Shown here piece after piece: positions 34,883-44,434 of a stretch of 64,000 nucleotides of DNA. Source of the stretch: Paenibacillus xylanexedens (GTDB taxonomy: Bacteria > Bacillota > Bacilli > Paenibacillales > Paenibacillaceae). The number at the start of each line of letters is the position of its first letter. The stretch's first letter is position 1. The position numbers and the translations under genes are program-made. Under the pieces are notes generated by a model, which was given only the letters and a program-made list of their open reading frames with translations, did no database searches and was not told the origin of the DNA. The stretch is from the NCBI RefSeq assembly GCF_007676705.1, contig NZ_VEBF01000001.1:1178001-1242000 (forward strand), read 5' to 3'.

Positions 34883-35908
34883 TCACTCAGGAACATTCGG
34901 GAATTTCGGGATGAATACCCGTACCGTCGTTCCCGCTCCCGGCTTCGATATAATCTGAACTTGCCCCCCAAGCTTCTCCGCCCGTTCACGCATGGTGGAT
35001 AACCCGTATGACCCTGGACGCTCGGCTTGCTGCAAAAATCCCTGGCCATCATCGCTGATGCTCATGCTGATCTGATGTTCACTTTCCCGTATGGACAGAC
35101 TGACCAGCCCAGCCTCTGCATGCTTCACTACATTGGCAACGGCCTCCTGGATAACAAGAAACAGCTGGTGCTCAATGGCATCCGAGATTCCGCCATCCAG
35201 TTCCAGCTCTTTCACACCTTTAAGACCATTCTGCCTGCAATAATCAGGAAACCAGCTATCCAGTGCTGCGGTGAGGTCACGCCCTTCCAGCTCCACCGGT
35301 CGAAGTTGGGCAATAAGTCCTCGCATCTGACGCTGTGCAATATGTGACATCTGGATTAACTGGTCCAGTACTTTACCGCCATGTTCAGGATTCATCTCCA
35401 GCAGACGAGGTAAGGACGAAGCCGACATATGCATGGCAAACAGCTGCTGGCTAACCGTGTCATGGAGGTCCCTTGCCATTCGTTTGCGCTCTTCAAGCAC
35501 AGCCCGCTCCGAGGCTTGCTCCTTCTCAATGACTTCCTGCTCACCGAGGCGCTGAAGCAGTCTCATCTTTTTCTCAATCGAATCCATCATGACATTGAAC
35601 TCCTGATAGACACGACCAAACGAAGCGTCATCCGCTTCAGGCATGCGCACCGCCAGATTGCCCTTGGATACTTTCAACATGTTGAGATCTAGCAGGTCGA
35701 TCTTGCGCTGAAGCCGTAATGCAGCGATGTATCCGGTGATAACGGTGGCCAGCACAACAACGGCAACATAGGTCCATGCCCGCTGACGACCAGCCCCCAT
35801 TAATACCTCTCCATACAATAGATAGAATCCGCCCAGCGTAATCAGACCAGTTAGCGCAAAATACATCATCAGTTCCCACTTATTGGCTTTGAGAATTGTT
35901 CGAATCAT
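34883..35908 (-). CDS. liaS: LiaS-like sensor histidine kinase
   Basis: 341 residues. Two N-terminal membrane helices are separated by a very short loop (about 15-35 and 48-65), as expected of an intramembrane-sensing kinase. A HAMP-like region and HisKA_3 follow, with the phospho-accepting His in MARDLHDTVSQQLFAMHM. The HATPase has QEAVANVVKHA and SISDDGQGF. It begins 3 bases after liaF. Kinases of this type depend on LiaF as an inhibitor and phosphorylate LiaR. Confidence 0.93.
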   Translation of the reverse strand: MIRTILKANKWELMMYFALTGLITLGGFYLLYGEVLMGAGRQRAWTYVAVVVLATVITGYIAALRLQRKIDLLDLNMLKVSKGNLAVRMPEADDASFGRVYQEFNVMMDSIEKKMRLLQRLGEQEVIEKEQASERAVLEERKRMARDLHDTVSQQLFAMHMSASSLPRLLEMNPEHGGKVLDQLIQMSHIAQRQMRGLIAQLRPVELEGRDLTAALDSWFPDYCRQNGLKGVKELELDGGISDAIEHQLFLVIQEAVANVVKHAEAGLVSLSIRESEHQISMSISDDGQGFLQQAERPGSYGLSTMRERAEKLGGQVQIISKPGAGTTVRVFIPKFPNVPE

Positions 35909-35911
35909 GCA

Positions 35912-36940
35912 TTAACCCACCTTATTAACTTTGACGTCTCCGATAAACACACTCACAATAATCCGTACCTTTTTGCTTGCTTCACGATAGTGGGCAGTTT
36001 CAGCCTGGGCACTACTCAGGAATCCACCGCGTTTCTGGTTCAACAATGACATATCTCCAATGAAGGAATTCGTCGTTACTGTCACACCCAGATCCATATC
36101 TTCCGGTACAAATACTTTCACATCCCCAATAAATGAAGAAATGACAATCTTCGTCTCACCATAAGGAATCTGTGCTTTGGTCAAATCAATTACGGTATCG
36201 CCGATAAAAGCCGAGATGTTCATGGGTTTCAACGAGAATACTTCCTGTCCCATATACAAATCCCCAATGAACGCCGATTTATTAATGGTATTGCCACTGC
36301 CATAATCCCCATAACCATTTCCGTAGCCATCATCATAATGTTCTCCATATCCGGTATCGTTAGAGTTATACGATTGATATTTCTTCTTAAACTGTTGCCC
36401 TTGTGATGATGAATCCGTTGATCCTGTGAATTGAGGGCCATGTGCATCGTTCTTCTGTTCCTGTTTTGGTTTGCCAAATGTTTTCTCGAATTGTTCGTCA
36501 AACGACGATGGCATCTCCAGATCCTCCGGAGACAACGGTTTATAAGGTTGTTCAGGTGCTGGAGGTGGCTGCATCTTGTCATGATGTTTCCGATCACGAC
36601 GTCGTGGCCCAATCAGTACGAACAATCCTCCGCCAATCAGCATAACCGGAATCAGATAACGGATGAACTCCCCCATGGAGTAATCAATCCATCCCAGGTT
36701 ACGGGCTAGGAAGTAACCACCGATCGCGAGGACAATTACCGGTCCAATGAAGGCGTACCCCCCATTACGACGAATCTCGGATATTCCTTTGACCCCCCAC
36801 CAGATCAGAAATAACGGCCAGTATGTTCTGAAAATATATCCAACATCAATGTCATATCCCAATTGTCTGAACAAGATCATCGCACCAATAGCAATAAGAG
36901 GTATGCCAACCCACCAGCGGTCACGCGTAGATCGTTTCAT
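35912..36940 (-). CDS. liaF: LiaF-like membrane inhibitor protein
   Basis: 342 residues. Four hydrophobic segments occupy the first 110 residues (for example WWVGIPLIAIGAMILF and VMLIGGGLFVLIG). A polar linker rich in Gln, Gly, Asp and Tyr follows (about 115-225). The C-terminal domain (about 230-342) is a beta-helix-like LiaF/DUF2154 domain with repeats of the form SFIGD (SAFIGDLYMG, SAFIGDTVID, SSFIGDVKVF, NSFIGDMSLL, SVFIGDVKVN). LiaF keeps LiaS inactive in the absence of envelope damage. AAGGAG precedes the ATG. A palindrome lies 82-103 bases upstream. Confidence 0.9.
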   Translation of the reverse strand: MKRSTRDRWWVGIPLIAIGAMILFRQLGYDIDVGYIFRTYWPLFLIWWGVKGISEIRRNGGYAFIGPVIVLAIGGYFLARNLGWIDYSMGEFIRYLIPVMLIGGGLFVLIGPRRRDRKHHDKMQPPPAPEQPYKPLSPEDLEMPSSFDEQFEKTFGKPKQEQKNDAHGPQFTGSTDSSSQGQQFKKKYQSYNSNDTGYGEHYDDGYGNGYGDYGSGNTINKSAFIGDLYMGQEVFSLKPMNISAFIGDTVIDLTKAQIPYGETKIVISSFIGDVKVFVPEDMDLGVTVTTNSFIGDMSLLNQKRGGFLSSAQAETAHYREASKKVRIIVSVFIGDVKVNKVG

Positions 36941-37021
36941 CGCTCAAGTCTCCTTCGTCTGTATTATGTATCCAGTGTAACTCAGACAGGACAATGAGAA
37001 CAGCGGCGGCAGATGGAAGTT

Positions 37022-37043
37022 ATCTCGGTCTCGAGACTGAGAT
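37022..37043. promoter_or_regulatory. 22-bp palindrome upstream of liaF, candidate LiaR site
   Basis: ATCTC-G-GTCTC and GAGAC-T-GAGAT are mirror arms with one mismatched pair. It lies 82-103 bases before the liaF ATG and about 27 bases upstream of a TTGTCC hexamer, a position suited to an activator. No established LiaR consensus was checked. Confidence 0.45.
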
Positions 37044-37076
37044 GGGAGGATATTTATGTAAAAAATTCGCATATGT

Positions 37077-37106
37077 AAAACACCCCGGAGCTTTTGCTCC
37101 AGGGTG
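37077..37106 (-). terminator. Terminator of sspE
   Basis: CACCC-c-GGAGC and GCTCC-a-GGGTG pair across TTTT, followed by TTTTAC on the minus strand. Confidence 0.85.
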
Positions 37107-37124
37107 CTGAATCTTTATCTTCAA

Positions 37125-37340
37125 TTATTTCTGGAATTTCCCTGCACGGCCTTGGTTTGTTTGACCAGTGTTTTCTACACCGAACTCGGCATTGAATTTT
37201 TCATCAGGTGTTTGGAAATTATCTTGTACTTTGTTTTGAGCGGATTGCTTCACTTTAGCTGCTGCATTCTCTTCTCCAAACTCTGCATTGTACTTCTCGT
37301 TTGGCGTTTGGTAGCCTTGTCCTTGAGTTTTCTTAGCCAC
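37125..37340 (-). CDS. sspE: Gamma-type small acid-soluble spore protein
   Basis: 71 residues, rich in Gln, Asn, Gly and Lys, with two copies of the gamma-SASP repeat: NEKYNAEFGEEN (about 14-25) and DEKFNAEFGVEN (about 46-57). No Cys, as usual for the family. These proteins are spore amino-acid stores degraded at germination. The start is a GTG preceded by GAGGTGAT, a near-perfect ribosome site. A sigma-G-type promoter lies 66 bases upstream and a terminator follows. The gene is direct evidence of a spore former. Confidence 0.95.
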   Translation of the reverse strand: MAKKTQGQGYQTPNEKYNAEFGEENAAAKVKQSAQNKVQDNFQTPDEKFNAEFGVENTGQTNQGRAGKFQK

Positions 37341-37405
37341 AACGAATCACCTCTCTCTTCATATTTACGTTGCATTTCTGCACCGCGGGGTTCGTCCCCA
37401 GTCAA

Positions 37406-37435
37406 TATTATGTGAAGAGAGCACCTCAGTTATTC
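37406..37435 (-). promoter_or_regulatory. Sigma-G-type (forespore) promoter of sspE
   Basis: On the minus strand GAATA (37431-37435) and CATAATA (37406-37412) are separated by 18 bases. Both match the known sigma-F/G consensus (GHATR and CATWHTA), and the regulated gene is a spore protein. Confidence 0.8.
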
Positions 37436-37451
37436 ATGTGACCAGGTGAAA

Positions 37452-38237
37452 TTATATGGCCTTGTCCAGCCACGAGTCCGGTACGGATTTGTACACGTCG
37501 ATCGCATCTGCCAACTCGTTCAGCATCTTTTCTGTGCATTTCCCAGCACCTTGTCTGATCACTTGTACCTCAACGTCCTTTTTGCCCCATTCCTTGTACA
37601 CTTGCTTCGTTGTCGGAAAATACAGATCGATTTTATTGCCTTTGATCGCTGAACCGGTATCTGCAACAATTCCGTATCCGTAGCCCGGAATATACAGAAT
37701 GGAGCCCATTGGGAATAATTTTGGATCAGCTGCTATCGTGGAAACCGTTTCTTTATCACGACGTACTTTTACACCGGAATACGTAATTCCGTATTGTGGG
37801 TGTTTAGGTCCTTTTCCTGTAGACTCGACCCCTGCCGTATATCCCGTTGCTGTCACCTTTTGTGTACCCAGTACTTGTTCAGAACGCGGAGCAAGCACCG
37901 GCATAGCTGGATCAGTCAATTGTTTCTCGGGAAGCTCAGGCCTTGGAATGACCATTGGTTGCGGTGACCATAGTAAAGCCATATACACCATGGTCGTCAG
38001 CTGGGCCTCATCGCTGTATTGATCGCTTACATGTTCCGAAAATTTCTGATCAGATTTGCTTGAAGTCTCAATAATCGAAGCTTCACTGCTTCGACTCTCG
38101 ACATGCAGTACCGCACTTTCCTCTTCAAATGTATAAGCATCCGCCCGATTCAGGCTGATCATCATTCCGGCGAACATCACGCAGCCAACCAGTAAACACC
38201 GTATATTTTTCTTTTGAATTGAGAATTGCTTTTTCAT
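37452..38237 (-). CDS. Secreted 3D-domain protein (YuiC/Sps-like, peptidoglycan-related)
   Basis: 261 residues. A signal peptide or membrane anchor ([20 protein letters not shown]) precedes a low-complexity Ser/Glu linker (about 35-125). The C-terminal domain (about 125-225) is a 3D domain: [34 protein letters not shown] and NKIDLYF hold the three conserved aspartates. The fold resembles MltA-type lytic transglycosylases, and B. subtilis YuiC cleaves peptidoglycan. A GGGGGAGGT site precedes the ATG. It lies between sspE and thrS and may act at spore or cell-wall remodelling (inference). Confidence 0.87.
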   Translation of the reverse strand: MKKQFSIQKKNIRCLLVGCVMFAGMMISLNRADAYTFEEESAVLHVESRSSEASIIETSSKSDQKFSEHVSDQYSDEAQLTTMVYMALLWSPQPMVIPRPELPEKQLTDPAMPVLAPRSEQVLGTQKVTATGYTAGVESTGKGPKHPQYGITYSGVKVRRDKETVSTIAADPKLFPMGSILYIPGYGYGIVADTGSAIKGNKIDLYFPTTKQVYKEWGKKDVEVQVIRQGAGKCTEKMLNELADAIDVYKSVPDSWLDKAI

Positions 38238-38310
38238 TGTATAACCTCCCCCTCACTGCAAAGGTTTTCCAAAAAGCAATTAATCTATACTTTTCACACC
38301 AAACACTACG

Positions 38311-38359
38311 AAAAAACGCCTGAATAACATAGGGCAATCCCATGTTATCCAGGCGTTTT
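38311..38359 (-). terminator. Terminator of thrS
   Basis: AAAACGCCTG-a-ATAACAT-a-GGG and its complement form a long hairpin with a 4-base loop; flanking A and T tracts suit both directions. Confidence 0.93.
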
Positions 38360-38412
38360 CTGATTGATCAGTGCAACTTATGCACTGGTTATTTGATAGT
38401 TCATTTGTTCAA

Positions 38413-40350
38413 TTACACCAAACGTGTTGAAATTTCCTCTTTCAGTTGAGCGATAATCTCATCAACCGGCTTCATGCCTAGATCGCCTTCTCCACGCTTA
38501 CGCACAGATACTGCTTCTGCATTACGCTCGTTCTCACCTACGACAAACATATAAGGCATTTTCTCAAGCTGCGCCTCACGAATTTTATATCCAAGCTTCT
38601 CGTTTCGCAGATCGGCTTCAGCAGAGATACCCGCACGTTTAAGCTTCGCTTCTACTTCACGCGCATAATCGTCGAAGTTTCCGGATACCGGGATAACCTT
38701 GGCCTGTACCGGAGACAACCACAGTGGAAAGGCTCCTGCAAAGTTCTCCAGCAAGAATGCTGTGAAACGTTCCATTGTACTAATTACCCCGCGGTGAATA
38801 ACGACTGGACGGTGTTTCTGTCCGTCATCTCCCACATATTCAAGTTCAAAGCGCTCAGGCAACAGGAAGTCCAGTTGAACCGTAGACAATGTCTCTTCTT
38901 TACCCAGTGCTGTTTTGATCTGCACATCCAGTTTCGGGCCATAGAACGCCGCTTCACCTTCAGCTTCATAGAATGGAAGGTCAAGTTCTTCCACAACTTC
39001 ACGCAGCATGCGTTGGGACATCTCCCACATCTCGTCGTTCTGGAAGTATTTCTCAGTATCCTTCGGATCGCGATAGGACAGACGGAAACGGTATTCGTTG
39101 ATACCGAAATCTTTGTATACCGTTTGAATCAACTCGATAACACGAGCGAACTCTTCTTTGATCTGATCCGGGCGAGCAAAAATGTGTGAGTCGTTCAGAG
39201 TCATTGCACGCACACGGTGCAGACCTGTTAACGCCCCCGACATTTCGTAACGGTGCATCATGCCAAGCTCGGCAATCCGGATCGGCAGATCACGGTAGCT
39301 GTGCATGCTGGACTTGTACACCATCATATGGTGAGGACAGTTCATTGGACGGAGAACGAGTTCCTCGTTATCCATCACCATTTTCGGGAACATATCTTCC
39401 TGGTAGTGCTCCCAGTGTCCGGATGTTTTGTACAATTCCACGTTACCCAGAACCGGTGTGTATACATGCTGATATCCAAGGCTTTCTTCCAGATCCACAA
39501 TATAACGCTCCAAAGTCCGGCGCAGTTTTGCACCGTTAGGCAACCAGATTGGCAGACCTTGACCGACCAGTTGGGAGAATGTGAACATTTCCAACTCTTT
39601 ACCGAGCTTACGGTGATCACGTTTGCGAGCTTCTTCAAGGAAGTGCAGATGCTCGTCCAACTGTGCTTTTTTCACAAAAGCCGTACCATAGATACGTTGA
39701 AGCATCTTGTTTTTGCTATCTCCACGCCAGTATGCACCAGCCACATTCATCAGTTTGAACACTTTGATTTTGCTAGTCGATGGTACGTGAGGACCACGAC
39801 ACAAGTCGAAGAATTCACCTTGCTCATAGATGGTAATTACGCTGTCTTCCGGCAAGTCACGAATCAACTCAAGTTTGTAAGGATCGCCTACTTCTTCAAA
39901 CGTTTTAATCGCGTCCTCGCGGCTAACTTCCTTACGTACAATTGGCAAGTTCTCGTTCACAATACGTTCCATTTCCTTCTCAATCTTTTGCAGATCTTCA
40001 GGATTGAGCGGGTGTTCGAGGTCCATATCATAGTAGAAACCATCTTCGATGACAGGGCCAATGCCAAGGCGTACCTCTTTGTTACCATATAAACGTTTTA
40101 CTGCTTGAGCCATCAAGTGAGCTGTACTATGACGCATCACTTCAAGTCCTTCTGGTGAATCCAAAGTTACGATCTCCACCAATGCTCCTTCATGAAGTGT
40201 TGTGGACAAGTCCACCACGATGCCATCGAGCTTACCCGCTACAGCATTTTTGCGCAATCCGCTGCTAATCGAAGCCGCTACATCCTCAATGCTGCTACCA
40301 TCTGCGTACTCTCGTACCGAACCATCCGGTAATTTAATGTTCACTGCCAT
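38413..40350 (-). CDS. thrS: Threonyl-tRNA synthetase
   Basis: 645 residues from the ATG at 40350, which has AGGAGG 10 bases before it; an ATG 9 bases earlier lies inside the site. Domains: TGS (about 1-62, [13 protein letters not shown]), editing domain (about 63-230, with [14 protein letters not shown]), class II catalytic core (about 240-535, motif 2 FRLSYR region and [17 protein letters not shown]) and anticodon-binding domain (about 540-645). It charges tRNA-Thr and edits Ser-tRNA-Thr. Expression is controlled by the T-box leader upstream. The order ytxC-thrS matches B. subtilis. Confidence 0.97.
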   Translation of the reverse strand: MAVNIKLPDGSVREYADGSSIEDVAASISSGLRKNAVAGKLDGIVVDLSTTLHEGALVEIVTLDSPEGLEVMRHSTAHLMAQAVKRLYGNKEVRLGIGPVIEDGFYYDMDLEHPLNPEDLQKIEKEMERIVNENLPIVRKEVSREDAIKTFEEVGDPYKLELIRDLPEDSVITIYEQGEFFDLCRGPHVPSTSKIKVFKLMNVAGAYWRGDSKNKMLQRIYGTAFVKKAQLDEHLHFLEEARKRDHRKLGKELEMFTFSQLVGQGLPIWLPNGAKLRRTLERYIVDLEESLGYQHVYTPVLGNVELYKTSGHWEHYQEDMFPKMVMDNEELVLRPMNCPHHMMVYKSSMHSYRDLPIRIAELGMMHRYEMSGALTGLHRVRAMTLNDSHIFARPDQIKEEFARVIELIQTVYKDFGINEYRFRLSYRDPKDTEKYFQNDEMWEMSQRMLREVVEELDLPFYEAEGEAAFYGPKLDVQIKTALGKEETLSTVQLDFLLPERFELEYVGDDGQKHRPVVIHRGVISTMERFTAFLLENFAGAFPLWLSPVQAKVIPVSGNFDDYAREVEAKLKRAGISAEADLRNEKLGYKIREAQLEKMPYMFVVGENERNAEAVSVRKRGEGDLGMKPVDEIIAQLKEEISTRLV

Positions 40351-40443
40351 TTGTCTCATTCCTCCTGTAAATGTAACCTTCGTGTCCAGATGTTCATGGA
40401 CTGATTATCTATTGCTGTTCCAATCATTATGCAAAGGAACGCA

Positions 40444-40700
40444 AAAAACACCCGTCCCGGCAAAGGGACGAGTGATATATACTCGTGGTTCCACCCTAAT
40501 TCAGCTGATTCATTCCTATTCGGAATACAGCCCTCATTGGCATGGCGATAACGGGCATGACCCGGCAGATCCTTACTCGCGGATAATCCCCAATAAAGGC
40601 GATATTAAACTCCACTTTCAAAATTGCAGCTACAAAGGGGTAAACCATACGTGATATCCGGAGGAAATTTCAGCCTGGGTTCCTCTCTCTGCACCGATCT
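40444..40700 (-). promoter_or_regulatory. T-box riboswitch leader of thrS
   Basis: On the minus strand, AGGGTGGAACCACG (about 40485-40498) is the conserved T-box that pairs with the acceptor end of uncharged tRNA. It is followed by the terminator CGTCCC-tttgcc-GGGACG and TTTTTT (40444-40470). Upstream sequence (CCCGTTATCGCC, AGAGAGAGG) has the usual stem I-III landmarks. Uncharged tRNA-Thr should favour the antiterminator. I could not fix the specifier codon with confidence. A TTGACA -35 at 40720-40725 with a weak -10 is the probable promoter. Confidence 0.93.
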
Positions 40701-40763
40701 TGCGTGTGGTTGTTGTCTTTGTCAACGCTTTTGGTTCAATGGTACACATGAAAAATTCATGGA

Positions 40764-41708
40764 TCAACAGTTATTATAATTGCCGAGATCACTTGCGTCA
40801 AGACCTGTCAACAATCCTGAGCGCAGCACTTCGCATTCCGGACATTGATGACATATTTGCACCTTGTCTTCAAAGATCTGGCATATGGTCGAGATAATCG
40901 GCAGATCGGGGGTACGCGTATGCAGCATAACTTTCTCAGGAGAGATCGAGATGAGTGTACTCACAATCATATCTTCGATATCCATTTCCAGTTCCAGACC
41001 CGGCATCTCCACAACAACCTGCTCATCCTTTTGCACGGGCAACAGATTAAGTCCAGCATCAAGCACCTGAAATTCATGCATGCCCTTGTGTACAAGATGG
41101 ATCAGAGGTACTTTGGCTTCCTGAAAGAATACAAAATATTTTAACAGTCCCATAAACTCTTCATATTGCCGATCCATCCAGAACTCATCGAGCGCATACT
41201 CCACTAGTTCCTGAAGCTCCTGCTTATATGGCCGTATGCGAAAATTGATAATGCCTTCAAGGTGAAAAAAGTGAACATCCTCGAGATCCTGCCGTAGTCC
41301 ACTTGCCAACGTAGTACGGCGGCGTTCCCGAAGTCCAGGCTGATCCAGATCCCCATTTAATAGTAGAGGCATGCAGATCCGATTGACCTTCTCCACCTCA
41401 TGCTCATCCATGACAGAACACGCTTTGGCAATTATATTCTCCACCATGTTCCGTTCTTGTGTATCCATAATGAAGTCGGCGAGTCCCAGGGAGAGAAGAT
41501 CACTGATTCGGGGAAGCCATTGCTGAAAGTCTTCGTGATTCTCATTCCCTCTGCACACCCAAGTTGCTCTTCCATCATTATGTTTGAAGGTGAGCCGGAA
41601 GCCTCTTTTACTTATATGTAAACCTTTGGTTTTTTCCTTGACACAACGATAAAATTGATCTGCTTCCTCTTGCCCCGATACATCGGTCCATACAGCGAAC
41701 AGTTCCAC
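40764..41708 (-). CDS. ytxC: YtxC-like sporulation protein
   Basis: 314 residues from a GTG at 41708; AAAGGAG lies 8 bases before it. An in-frame GTG 9 bases earlier abuts the site and is less likely. The protein has no recognised catalytic motif. It is mostly helical and ends in a Cys-rich segment (QICHQCPECEVL). It matches the YtxC family, annotated as putative sporulation proteins found in Bacillus and Paenibacillus next to thrS, as here. The thrS promoter lies in the 60 bases after its stop, so thrS is a separate unit. Confidence 0.85.
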   Translation of the reverse strand: MELFAVWTDVSGQEEADQFYRCVKEKTKGLHISKRGFRLTFKHNDGRATWVCRGNENHEDFQQWLPRISDLLSLGLADFIMDTQERNMVENIIAKACSVMDEHEVEKVNRICMPLLLNGDLDQPGLRERRRTTLASGLRQDLEDVHFFHLEGIINFRIRPYKQELQELVEYALDEFWMDRQYEEFMGLLKYFVFFQEAKVPLIHLVHKGMHEFQVLDAGLNLLPVQKDEQVVVEMPGLELEMDIEDMIVSTLISISPEKVMLHTRTPDLPIISTICQIFEDKVQICHQCPECEVLRSGLLTGLDASDLGNYNNC

Positions 41709-41888
41709 TAGAATCACTCCTTTCCTTCCTGTTCAAAGTATATGGCAAGGCCGATGGGGATATACGAAGCGGATTGATGGAAAGCGTGTCATGATTTCTC
41801 AGTATATTATGAAGAGGTTTGGAGTTAAGACAAAAATGTGTTATTATTTTAATAACAGTATGTTTCACGGAAAAGGAGGGAAGCCAAA

Positions 41889-42293
41889 ATGAGACAACAA
41901 CCTAGAATACTCCATTACACCATTATTATCATTTTGTGCGTATTCCAAGCCTTGTGCTTCCCTATTCCAATGCAGTCCGAATCTGCCGTTGGGGTGTCTG
42001 TTGATGCAACTTCCAACAAGGAAGTTTTGTTGCAAATACCCGAATCCCAGCAGAAACCTGTCATTCGCAAATACCCACAAGTCATGTCCAAGCTGATTGC
42101 GGTTACGCATAATAAGCCTGTCTTTCTTGTCCTCGCATTGGTATTGATGCTGCGAATCCCTACACCGGGTCTGTCCTTTAAACCGTGGTATTGTCTGTTT
42201 AAACGCAGATTATTTCTGCTGCCTATTAAGTTTACCAGCATGTATGTATCCCTCACCCCTTTGGCACCAAAATACGTGAACGTTCTTCACTAG
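41889..42293 (+). CDS. Small membrane protein of unknown function
   Basis: 134 residues. An excellent ribosome site, AAAAGGAGGG, lies 8 bases before the ATG. The N-terminus is a hydrophobic helix (YTIIIILCVFQALCFPI), which may be a signal peptide. A second helix (VFLVLALVLML) lies at about 78-89. The C-terminus is basic and hydrophobic. No family is recognised. It stands alone between ytxC and the antiporter genes. Competing minus-strand frames over the same DNA have no ribosome site. The 291 bases after it (42294-42584) show no feature I can name. Confidence 0.6.
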   Translation: MRQQPRILHYTIIIILCVFQALCFPIPMQSESAVGVSVDATSNKEVLLQIPESQQKPVIRKYPQVMSKLIAVTHNKPVFLVLALVLMLRIPTPGLSFKPWYCLFKRRLFLLPIKFTSMYVSLTPLAPKYVNVLH

Positions 42294-42584
42294 ACGTTAC
42301 GACGTATTTACAGGTTGCTTTGCATAGAGACACCTCTGTATTTTTAGACGGTGTGCTTGTGCATAACTTATAACCCTTTTAGCACACGTTAGATAAACCA
42401 ATGTATATGACAGTACCTATTTTTGTTGTACCCACACCGACAAATTCAAATCATATGGCTGTGTCAGGAATTGCTGGCTCTGTTTACCCGCATCATTTGA
42501 TGTTCCTTTGAGCAGCAGATTATTCAACTTCGGGAAATAAGCCTATCTTCTGTGGCCAGCCCCTATTATAAGGAGGCACTATCC

Positions 42585-43079
42585 ATGGATGTACGCGAAA
42601 CAGACTTGCCGGGAATCGGCAAAAAATTTCAGATTGAAACAAGCAGCGGTGATAAAATTGTCATTATCATTCACGATGACGGTCGCCGGGAAATGTACCA
42701 CTTCGAGTATGATGATCCCGATCAAAGTATCTCGATGATTACGCTTGACGACTACGAAGCACGACAGATTGCTGCTATTGTTGGTGGATTAACCTACAAA
42801 CCGAAGCAGCTTGAAAATATAGAAGTCACGTTTGACGACCTGATTATCGAGTGGTACAAAATCGAAGCATCCTTCGGATGTATCGGTAAATCCATCGGCG
42901 AATTGGACGTACGTCAAAACTCTGGGGCAACGGTAATTGCCGTTGTAGAGAAAAATCACAAAAAACACATCAGCCCAGGTCCGGAGGTAGTTATCAGTGC
43001 AGAATCCACGGTGGTAGCCGTTGGCGAACGCAATCAACAGAAACTGTTTAAATCCCTCCTCCTGACTGGAAGGGGGTAA
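42585..43079 (+). CDS. KhtT-like regulatory subunit of a K+/H+ antiporter
   Basis: 164 residues from the ATG at 42585, which has AAGGAGG 8 bases before it; an ATG 33 bases earlier lacks a site. The N-terminal part ([17 protein letters not shown], then YHFEYDD) is the KhtT-type domain. The C-terminal part (about 85-160, [20 protein letters not shown]) is a TrkA-C/RCK_C ligand-binding domain. B. subtilis KhtT gates the antiporter KhtU and binds c-di-AMP. The antiporter gene starts 4 bases after this stop. Confidence 0.9.
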   Translation: MDVRETDLPGIGKKFQIETSSGDKIVIIIHDDGRREMYHFEYDDPDQSISMITLDDYEARQIAAIVGGLTYKPKQLENIEVTFDDLIIEWYKIEASFGCIGKSIGELDVRQNSGATVIAVVEKNHKKHISPGPEVVISAESTVVAVGERNQQKLFKSLLLTGRG

Positions 43080-43083
43080 ATAG

Positions 43084-44322
43084 ATGGATCATCTGATATT
43101 CGAAGTAGGTCTGGCCCTTGTGCTCATTGCGGCAGCCGGCCTTTTATCGGCAAAACTAAGATTTTCGGTCGTTCCGTTTTATATTCTGATCGGGATGGCC
43201 GTTGGGCCTCATGCCATGAAAATCTGGCATCTGGACTTCCGCTTTATTGAAAGTCAGCCTTTTATTGAATTCATGGGTCGGATCGGTATCTTGTTCCTTC
43301 TCTTCTACCTTGGACTTGAATTCTCGGTAGGTCGTTTAATTAAATCGGGCCGCTCTATTGCAGTTGGTGGCTCGATCTACATCGGAATTAACTTTACGCT
43401 GGGATTAATATTCGGTTTTGTTTCCGGCTTCCCAGTTGCAGAAGCACTTATTATCGCAGGTATAACTACCATCTCTTCCAGTGCCATCGTGGCCAAGGTA
43501 CTCGTCGATTTGAAACGAACGGCCAATCCGGAGACAGAGATGATACTCGGTATCATTATGTTCGAAGATGTATTCCTCGCAGTATATATCTCGATCTTAT
43601 CCGGACTTGTGCTTAGTGATTCGTCTTCCATCGGAGGCGTCATCATGTCCGCCCTTATCGCCCTCGGATTCATGCTTATCGTGATTATCCTTGGACGCAA
43701 AGCAACACCGCTCTTAAACAAAGCCCTTAAAATTCGATCGAATGAGTTATTCTCACTCGTTGTATTCGGAGCCTTGTTCCTGGTAGCCGGTTTCTCTGAA
43801 ACCATTCATGTTGCCGAAGCGATCGGTGCATTGCTGGTTGGACTGGTACTTGCTGAAACAGAACATGCGAAGCGGATTGAGCACTTGATTCTGCCGTTCC
43901 GTGACTTCTTCGGAGCAATCTTCTTCTTCAGCTTCGGATTGTCCATTGATCCGTTGTCCCTAGGTGGAGAAGCCGTATGGCTGGCTCTGATTGCAGTTGT
44001 TATTACATTGTTTGGTAACTTCCTGGCAGGCATGCTGGCAGGACGCAGTGCAGGACTATCTCCCAAAGCATCGGCCAATATTGGATTAACCATTGTGTCA
44101 CGGGGTGAATTCTCCATCATCTTGGCTAACATGGGTAAAGCCGGGGGACTGTTACCAATGATTCAACCGTTTGCCGCGTTGTATGTCCTGATTCTGGCCA
44201 TTTTGGGTCCTTTATTGACCAAAGAGTCCAAACATGTATTCCGTATTTTAGATAAGATATTCAAGTTCAAAGATAATCGGAAAAAGAAAGAAGAGCCGAA
44301 GGTTCTGCAGAAAGAAGGATAA
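43084..44322 (+). CDS. KhtU-like CPA2-family cation/H+ antiporter
   Basis: 412 residues with about 12-13 membrane helices and the Na+/H+ exchanger fold. GLEFSVGRL, ISSSAIVAKVLVDL and MFEDVFLAVYIS (with the conserved acidic residue) match the KefB/KhtU group. It ends in a short Lys-rich tail with no RCK domain; that role is supplied by the separate subunit encoded just upstream. It should export K+ (or NH4+) in exchange for protons, under alkaline or c-di-AMP control. GGAAGGGGG precedes the ATG. Confidence 0.92.
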   Translation: MDHLIFEVGLALVLIAAAGLLSAKLRFSVVPFYILIGMAVGPHAMKIWHLDFRFIESQPFIEFMGRIGILFLLFYLGLEFSVGRLIKSGRSIAVGGSIYIGINFTLGLIFGFVSGFPVAEALIIAGITTISSSAIVAKVLVDLKRTANPETEMILGIIMFEDVFLAVYISILSGLVLSDSSSIGGVIMSALIALGFMLIVIILGRKATPLLNKALKIRSNELFSLVVFGALFLVAGFSETIHVAEAIGALLVGLVLAETEHAKRIEHLILPFRDFFGAIFFFSFGLSIDPLSLGGEAVWLALIAVVITLFGNFLAGMLAGRSAGLSPKASANIGLTIVSRGEFSIILANMGKAGGLLPMIQPFAALYVLILAILGPLLTKESKHVFRILDKIFKFKDNRKKKEEPKVLQKEG

Positions 44323-44434
44323 TTCCTTATGTCTGTACAGACAGACATACTATCGTACTTCGCGGCTCTACGCCGATCTTTCTGTGACTAACCCAGGGAG
44401 AATGGCTCGAAAGCCGCACTAAGGAGGATGACCT

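Noticed and set aside
41915..42256. A 113-codon minus-strand frame opposite the small membrane protein at 41889
   Set aside because: No ribosome site; the plus frame has an ideal one and plausible membrane helices.
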